A DNA stretch of 64,000 bases, from the NCBI RefSeq assembly GCF_021347895.1, contig NC_067113.1:38913474-38977473 (forward strand), given 5' to 3'. The notes beneath the pieces are model-generated. The model made no database searches and was not told the origin of the DNA. It worked only from the letters and a program-made list of their open reading frames with translations. The stretch comes from Acanthochromis polyacanthus. Taxonomy: Eukaryota; Chordata; Actinopteri; Pomacentridae. Positions 61,101-64,000 of the stretch are shown piece after piece (position 1 is the stretch's first letter; each line of letters opens with the position of its first letter). A program made the translations under genes and the position numbers.

Positions 61101-63023
61101 CCATTTATTCTCATATTTTTTCTAGATTTCACTGATTAAACTCAGTATCACATCCACAACTAACAGAAAATTAAATACTGTCTCGTTTAAATGTAATTTC
61201 AGGCGTTTATAAGACGTCAGATCCAACAGGAAGTTCCACATTAAACCAGAACCCGGTTTCTTTCTGGTGCGGCGTCGCCTCCATGTGGACAAAATGAGGA
61301 GCTGCAGCAAAATAAAATACAGAAACACACAGAGAAAAAATAAAAACTGTCTTTAAAGTCTTTTTCTTTTGAATGATGGGTTTATTTTTAGCCATTATTT
61401 AAGAGTAATAATTCATAAATTAATAACTGTAGCAGCCCGTATGCACCTGTCTGGAGACACGTGGTAAAAATAGTCATTTTAATTTTTAATTATTGCATTT
61501 TTAGACCAGTTTCTTCAATTATTTATTTATTACTGCTGTTTTTATTATTATAAATTATTCATTTCTATTAATTTAATTTATTCCTTTTCTTACTGTTTAG
61601 AATGTAACTCTTGCTGTAGCATTTCAACATTTTTATCTATTTTTTATATTATTAATATTATTGTTATTATATTTCCATTATTATTGTTATTAATGTCGTT
61701 GTTGTCACTGTTAAGATTACTGTTATTATTATTACTGTTACATTTATTTTTTAAAATGTCATTCTATAATAATATATTTGTGTTTTGTTTTGTTTTCTAT
61801 TACAGATTTGTATTATTTTAACTACATTATTATTTTTAAATCATTTATTTTTTTTAGGGTTGACCAAGTGTCACTTCTAAACATATTTTTTTTAATTTAA
61901 TCTTTTTTATATTTTGTTTCATTTTATCTATTTAATCTAAAAAATATATAGATATTATTACAATATGACGTTGATTTTAGAGTTAAAACCTGCTTCATCC
62001 ACACAGGTTTATATTAGATTATAATTATTAGTACAGTGAATTATTCTGTGTTTTACCATCAAGCAGGTGATGACGATGACGAAGACGGTGAAGAAAAGGA
62101 CGATGGCGTAGAAACCCTCTCTGCTCCAGACGTGGTCCCTCTGCTGCCCCTGGAGGACGTTTTTCTAAAAGCAAAATACAGGAAATTAGAAAAACATGTC
62201 GTTACAATAACAGTCAGACTCAATAAAAAGCTCAGTAAAGAAACCTACAGCAGGTACGGATGAAACTGTAGATTAAATGGCTGTAAAAATCCATGAAAAT
62301 TACGTTTTTAAGGTTTACTGAGGCACCACTGCTGCATCCTGGGCTAACAGCGGCTAACAGCAGCTGTGATTTGGTTTATTAGAGTACATTTTTGTGCATA
62401 TTTCCATGGTAGAAGTGATATTATCTGCTTCCCTGAGAGCAGCCTGGCTCTGCTCTACTAACAGTAGTCTGGTTCTGGAACATGATTACAGCAGTAATAA
62501 TATTAATCTGATCTCTGACTGTCCTCCTCGGCTGATCGATGCAGCTTTAATCGTCCTATTAAACTTCCAGCAGCAGCACTCTGCTCTCTAACGACTCCCA
62601 TCCATCCAAGCTGCCGGTCGCCACGGCAACCAGTGGGGCTGTAACCGCGGCGACCGAGCAGCAGCAGCGGCATCCCATACCTCTGTGGAGACCTCGGTGA
62701 TGCCGAAGTGTCCCAGGTGGCGATGCAGCACCCGGACGTTCAGCGATTGGATGACCTCCTCGGCGGGGCGGGGCTCCGACGTTCCCAGCCTATCAGAGGA
62801 CACGAACAGCTCGATGCCATTCTTCTTCTCCTGCTCAGAGGGAGGAAGAGGAAGTCAGTCAGCGAGTTAATGGCGTTATAAACATGGAGGAAAGGTTAAA
62901 GCATCTCACGTTGAGCTGGTTGATGTGGACGTGACCCGCCGGGACGCCGAGCGCCGCCGCCACACCTTCCCGAAACCACCGAAGAAGACTGACGTTCAGC
63001 CTCCGGACGTCCACAGCCAGGTA
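46059..63023 (-). CDS. ptprr: ptprr, receptor-type tyrosine phosphatase R (14 exons; 5' exons off window)
   Basis: Single-domain receptor phosphatase of the PTPRR/STEP/HePTP group, which binds ERK and p38 MAP kinases through a kinase-interaction motif and dephosphorylates their activation-loop Tyr. Exons 5' to 3' on the minus strand: 62910-63023, 62681-62830, 62057-62164, 60417-60539, 60207-60322, 59739-59873, 51121-51310, 49246-49330, 48279-48358, 47699-47836, 47427-47537, 47209-47357, 47022-47135, 46059-46152. They sum to 1,707 bp in one frame: 568 codons plus stop. In visible-residue numbering: membrane helix about 106-127, GLQERRGSNVS motif about 244-255, PTP domain about 290-560, catalytic Cys about 499. 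WPD loop, [10 protein letters not shown] and the Q-loop are intact, so the enzyme should be active. Human PTPRR is 657 residues, so roughly 90 N-terminal residues lie beyond 64,000. Like ptprb it is on the minus strand, as in human 12q15. Confidence 0.96.
46260..46930. repeat. degenerate gatgcaaaacgacc tandem repeat in last ptprr intron
   Basis: Fills most of the 869-bp intron before the last ptprr exon. Unit as at 37,680-38,135. Phe/Leu/Val-rich minus-strand frames (139 codons at most) are repeat readings. Confidence 0.85.
47022..47135 (-). CDS. ptprr: ptprr exon: second half of PTP signature
   Basis: 114 bp, phase 2 to 2. Completes [18 protein letters not shown] and continues [20 protein letters not shown]. 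The P-loop Arg is present. Acceptor ...ttacag, donor gtagaa. The upstream intron is only 73 bp. Confidence 0.96.
47209..47357 (-). CDS. ptprr: ptprr exon: WPD loop and first half of PTP signature
   Basis: 149 bp, phase 0 to 2. Encodes [19 protein letters not shown], then [20 protein letters not shown] and GPVVVHC. The WPD general-acid loop is intact, and the catalytic Cys is the last full codon before the donor gtacta. The intron splits the signature after HC. Confidence 0.96.
47427..47537 (-). CDS. ptprr: ptprr exon: PTP domain core
   Basis: 111 bp, 37 codons in phase 0. Encodes [20 protein letters not shown], then [17 protein letters not shown]. The K-C-YWP and IYG-VEVLV blocks match PTPRR. 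Acceptor ...ctctag, donor gtaaac. Confidence 0.95.
47699..47836 (-). CDS. ptprr: ptprr exon: PTP domain, ATQGP motif
   Basis: 138 bp, 46 codons in phase 0. Encodes [20 protein letters not shown], then [20 protein letters not shown] and LKEKNE. ATQGP and DFW-M-W are PTP hallmarks. Acceptor ...tctcag, donor gtaaca. Confidence 0.96.
48279..48358 (-). CDS. ptprr: ptprr exon: PTP domain, YINANYI motif
   Basis: 80 bp, phase 1 to 0. Encodes [18 protein letters not shown] then YINANYIR, a diagnostic PTP motif. Acceptor ...tttcag, donor gtaaca. Confidence 0.95.
48359..49245. other. ptprr intron, nothing recognised
   Basis: No exon or named element seen. The 442-bp intron at 47,837-48,278 is likewise plain. 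Confidence 0.6.
49246..49330 (-). CDS. ptprr: ptprr exon: start of PTP domain
   Basis: 85 bp, phase 0 to 1. Encodes [18 protein letters not shown] then [19 protein letters not shown] is the Tyr-recognition-loop strand of classical PTPs. Acceptor ...tttcag, donor gtgagt. Confidence 0.95.
49800..50180 (+). mobile_element. Tc1-like transposase remnant
   Basis: The + strand reads [19 protein letters not shown] and later, across frameshifts, [16 protein letters not shown] and [17 protein letters not shown] segments, the C-terminal DDE region of Tc1 transposases. It is damaged and lacks clear ends. It lies in the ptprr intron before the PTP domain. Confidence 0.8.
50460..51065. repeat. 21-bp minisatellite, about 28 copies
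   Basis: Unit catttttgtcattttgcatc + t, with t/c variants at two sites. Period divisible by three, so all six frames stay open over part of it (for example MQNDKNE and CHFASHF readings). It ends about 55 bp from the donor of the KIM exon. Confidence 0.95.
51121..51310 (-). CDS. ptprr: ptprr exon with second half of the KIM and pre-catalytic helix
   Basis: 190 bp, phase 2 to 0. Begins [19 protein letters not shown] and continues [19 protein letters not shown]. In the family, phosphorylation of the Ser in RRGSNVS by PKA releases bound MAP kinase, and that Ser is present. Acceptor ...ctgcag, donor gtaagt. A 21-bp minisatellite ends about 55 bp past the donor. Confidence 0.94.
51640..51882. repeat. 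21-bp minisatellite, left part (split by a LINE)
   Basis: Diverged copies of ctcattttacctcactatag + g. It continues at 53,703 in the same register once the LINE is removed. Confidence 0.9.
51883..53702 (+). mobile_element. L2-type LINE, 5'-truncated, one stop in the RT frame
   Basis: One frame (51,883-53,550) encodes reverse transcriptase: [53 protein letters not shown] (motif A), [13 protein letters not shown] (motif B), YADDTQIY (motif C), then the thumb and C-terminal region. Only a TGA at 52,744-52,746, just after motif C, breaks it. The endonuclease part is absent. The 3' end is aaataaaattgccttgcctt + gcc, the short-repeat tail of L2-like elements. The 7-bp direct repeat CACTGTA flanks it (51,876-51,882 and 53,703-53,709). 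It lies antisense to ptprr, in the KIM intron. Confidence 0.93.
53703..54245. repeat. 21-bp minisatellite, right part, about 25 copies
   Basis: Unit cacattttacctcaccgtag + a, with little divergence. Long open frames (HILPHRR and DTFYLTV readings, up to 254 codons) are artefacts of the 3n period. Confidence 0.95.
54246..56099. other. ptprr intron, AT-rich
   Basis: From about 55,080 to 55,860 there are diverged phrases such as agatttattaactcaaaatt and aataaatatttagtcaaat, a weak old tandem repeat. No exon seen. Confidence 0.6.
56100..56694 (+). mobile_element. Tc1-like transposase remnant leading into the satellite
   Basis: A decayed + strand Tc1 frame: gaggccaccaagagtcctat, gactcctctgaaggagtt, tggacaccaaacactgaaca, tcatcacaaacacaccatcc. 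The order and spacing match the Tc1 coding segment that ends in the (K)HGGGSIM motif, at which point the satellite begins. Confidence 0.8.
56695..59698. repeat. Tc1-derived satellite, 27/29-bp units, about 105 copies
   Basis: Units gtgaagcacggtggaggcag + catcatgat (29 bp) alternate with a 27-bp form lacking tg. The first unit is continuous with the Tc1 remnant at 56,100-56,694 and translates [10 protein letters not shown], the transposase motif. Variants (cggtggtgg, caacatc, cagtatc, ggacgcagc) recur in order: the rare ggacgcagc variant appears at 57,308 and 57,561, exactly 253 bp apart, showing higher-order units. It ends 40 bp from the donor of exon 59,739-59,873. Confidence 0.95.
59739..59873 (-). 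CDS. ptprr: ptprr exon with first half of the kinase-interaction motif
   Basis: 135 bp, phase 2 to 2. Ends [16 protein letters not shown], the CPSPFKMK---GLQER block of PTPRR. The KIM is split by the intron: LQER here and RGSNVS in the next exon. The donor gtgaga is followed within about 40 bp by a 3-kb satellite, which is unusual. Confidence 0.93.
60207..60322 (-). CDS. ptprr: ptprr cytoplasmic linker exon
   Basis: 116 bp, phase 0 to 2. Encodes [20 protein letters not shown] then a Pro-rich stretch ending RLAPPVPLP. Weakly conserved linker; SMVQ-E-P fits PTPRR. Acceptor ...tttcag, donor gtgagt. Confidence 0.87.
60417..60539 (-). CDS. ptprr: ptprr juxtamembrane cytoplasmic exon
   Basis: 123 bp, phase 0 to 0. 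Starts [17 protein letters not shown], finishing the helix with a basic stop-transfer, then a Pro-rich stretch [17 protein letters not shown]. Acceptor ...tttcag, donor gtgacc. Confidence 0.9.
60540..62056. other. ptprr intron, AT-rich
   Basis: ttattattatt-type low complexity at about 60,925-61,005 and 61,500-61,870. No exon or named element. Confidence 0.6.
62057..62164 (-). CDS. ptprr: ptprr transmembrane exon
   Basis: 108 bp, phase 0 to 0. Encodes [18 protein letters not shown], then [18 protein letters not shown]: the membrane helix preceded by the conserved KNVLQGQ-----WS-EGFYA. Acceptor ...ttttag, donor gtaaaa. Confidence 0.95.
62165..62680. other. ptprr intron, nothing recognised
   Basis: No supported feature. 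Confidence 0.6.
62681..62830 (-). CDS. ptprr: ptprr ectodomain exon
   Basis: 150 bp, phase 0 to 0. Encodes [20 protein letters not shown], then [19 protein letters not shown] and TEVSTE. The SLNV-VL---L--FGIT-VS-E pattern is what I know from the PTPRR membrane-proximal ectodomain. Acceptor ...gagcag, donor gtatgg. Confidence 0.9.
62910..63023 (-). CDS. ptprr: ptprr ectodomain exon (first visible)
   Basis: 114 bp, phase 0 to 0. Encodes [17 protein letters not shown] and [15 protein letters not shown]. The region is poorly conserved and belongs to the PTPRR ectodomain by frame and order. Acceptor ...ctctcag, donor gtgaga. Confidence 0.85.
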
Positions 63024-64000
63024 CTGAGAGGAGGAGGAGAAGAAGAAGGGAGGGAGTGAAGACGAACCTCTGAGGATCGATAAAGAGATGATAAACTACA
63101 ACAATAAGAAAAGAAACACAGAGGAGCCATCTGTTCCAGTTTAAAGTCCATAAAGTTCATATTGTGCTCATTTTGGAAAGTTTCTGTCACTTTTTCAAAC
63201 ATATTAAACTAGTTTAGAATTTTTTTTGGACTAGTTTCGAGTCACATTTTCAGCTCACTTTGACTGAAAATGATAAATGAAAGAAAGAGGAGGTACAGTG
63301 ATCACATCCATTTCCTGGCTTAGCTCCTGTATTGTTCCATGAATTAATAAAACATCATAAAGATGGTTGGTTTCCTGCTATAAAGGGGTTGTTTCAGTGT
63401 CTGTCGCTTTAATTTCAGGAATAAAACTCTCTGCATCTGTGATTGTTAGCCACAGCAGCTGTGTGGCAAATGTGACTAACATTAGCATCAACACTAAGGA
63501 ATTTCCTATAGATAGAGTTCAGCTGACGTCACACATCCGGGCTATTAGCCGGTCCGTCATATTGTGTGTCGAGTGTTGAAATTGTTGTAGTCAGGAGTCA
63601 GCGAGCAAGATAAATATGTGTGACTCGTGTGCGGAGGAGGCGACAGACAGCAGCTTCGGTAAAACAGGTCGGTCCGCTGGTCGCTGGCGGTGCAGCTAAC
63701 CGGCTAACTGCCGCAGCGTGCTAACTGGGCATCGGTATGAGGCATCGTTTCCCATCCGCCTCTAACGAAAGGTCTCTGTTTGGGCTCAATTACATATAAT
63801 TCCATCTGACTGCATCGCGCTCATACTCCTAATCCAGCGTTTACTTTAGCTAATCAAGTATTATCAATTATATCAGCAAGGCTCTGTAGGCCAGCAAGGT
63901 GTTGTGGTGTTGTGAGTCAGGAAACAATAGATTCAAATCCAGACTTTTGATGTAAACTGTGGTCTTTATCTCATGCTGTAGGTCCTGGGAATGGCTAAAG
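63024..64000. other. ptprr intron (partial), possible inserted plus-strand promoter/exon
   Basis: No further ptprr exon seen. On the + strand, a TGACGTCA (63,524-63,531) lies about 90 bp before an ATG at 63,616, whose short frame MCDSCAEEATDSSFGKTG ends at a possible splice donor (gtcggt). Either a repeat-derived 5' end or chance; I do not recognise the peptide. Confidence 0.3.

Overview
The window is vertebrate nuclear DNA, almost certainly from a percomorph-type teleost fish. It holds two intron-rich genes on the minus strand, each with a strict GT-AG exon set, surrounded by fish-type transposon relics (L2 LINE, tRNA-derived SINE, Tc1, Tigger/pogo, a Myb/SANT-ORF class II element) and many tandem repeats. 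No bacterial, phage or CRISPR feature is present.

Region 1 (about 1-37,330, minus strand) is ptprb, the receptor tyrosine phosphatase beta / VE-PTP gene. Twenty-nine coding exons run from the signal-peptide ATG at 36,914 down to the transmembrane exon at 1,263-1,368. Every junction keeps phase, and the summed length (4,922 bp, about 1,640 residues to just past the membrane) agrees with the extracellular length I know for human PTPRB. The ectodomain is a chain of about 16 fibronectin type III (FN3) domains, some in one exon and some split in two. The cytoplasmic phosphatase exons lie beyond the left edge.

Region 2 (about 36,915-46,058) is intergenic sequence, possibly including a long ptprr 3' UTR. 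It contains diverged tandem repeats and no recognisable gene.

Region 3 (46,059-64,000, minus strand) is ptprr, the receptor tyrosine phosphatase R gene. Fourteen exons, 1,707 bp in one frame, encode 568 residues: the lower ectodomain, one membrane segment, the kinase-interaction motif, and a complete PTP domain with an intact WPD loop, [10 protein letters not shown] signature and Q-loop. The 5' exons lie beyond the right edge. PTPRB and PTPRR are also neighbours in the same orientation on human 12q15, so this is conserved synteny.

The most unusual structures are: a 3-kb, roughly 105-unit satellite in a ptprr intron that appears to have grown out of a Tc1 transposase segment and stops about 40 bp from a splice donor; an L2 LINE inserted inside a 21-bp minisatellite with a clean 7-bp target duplication and a single in-frame stop; paralogous introns inside three FN3 domains of ptprb, recording tandem duplication of exon-intron units; and a 59-bp exon that completes an otherwise truncated FN3 domain.
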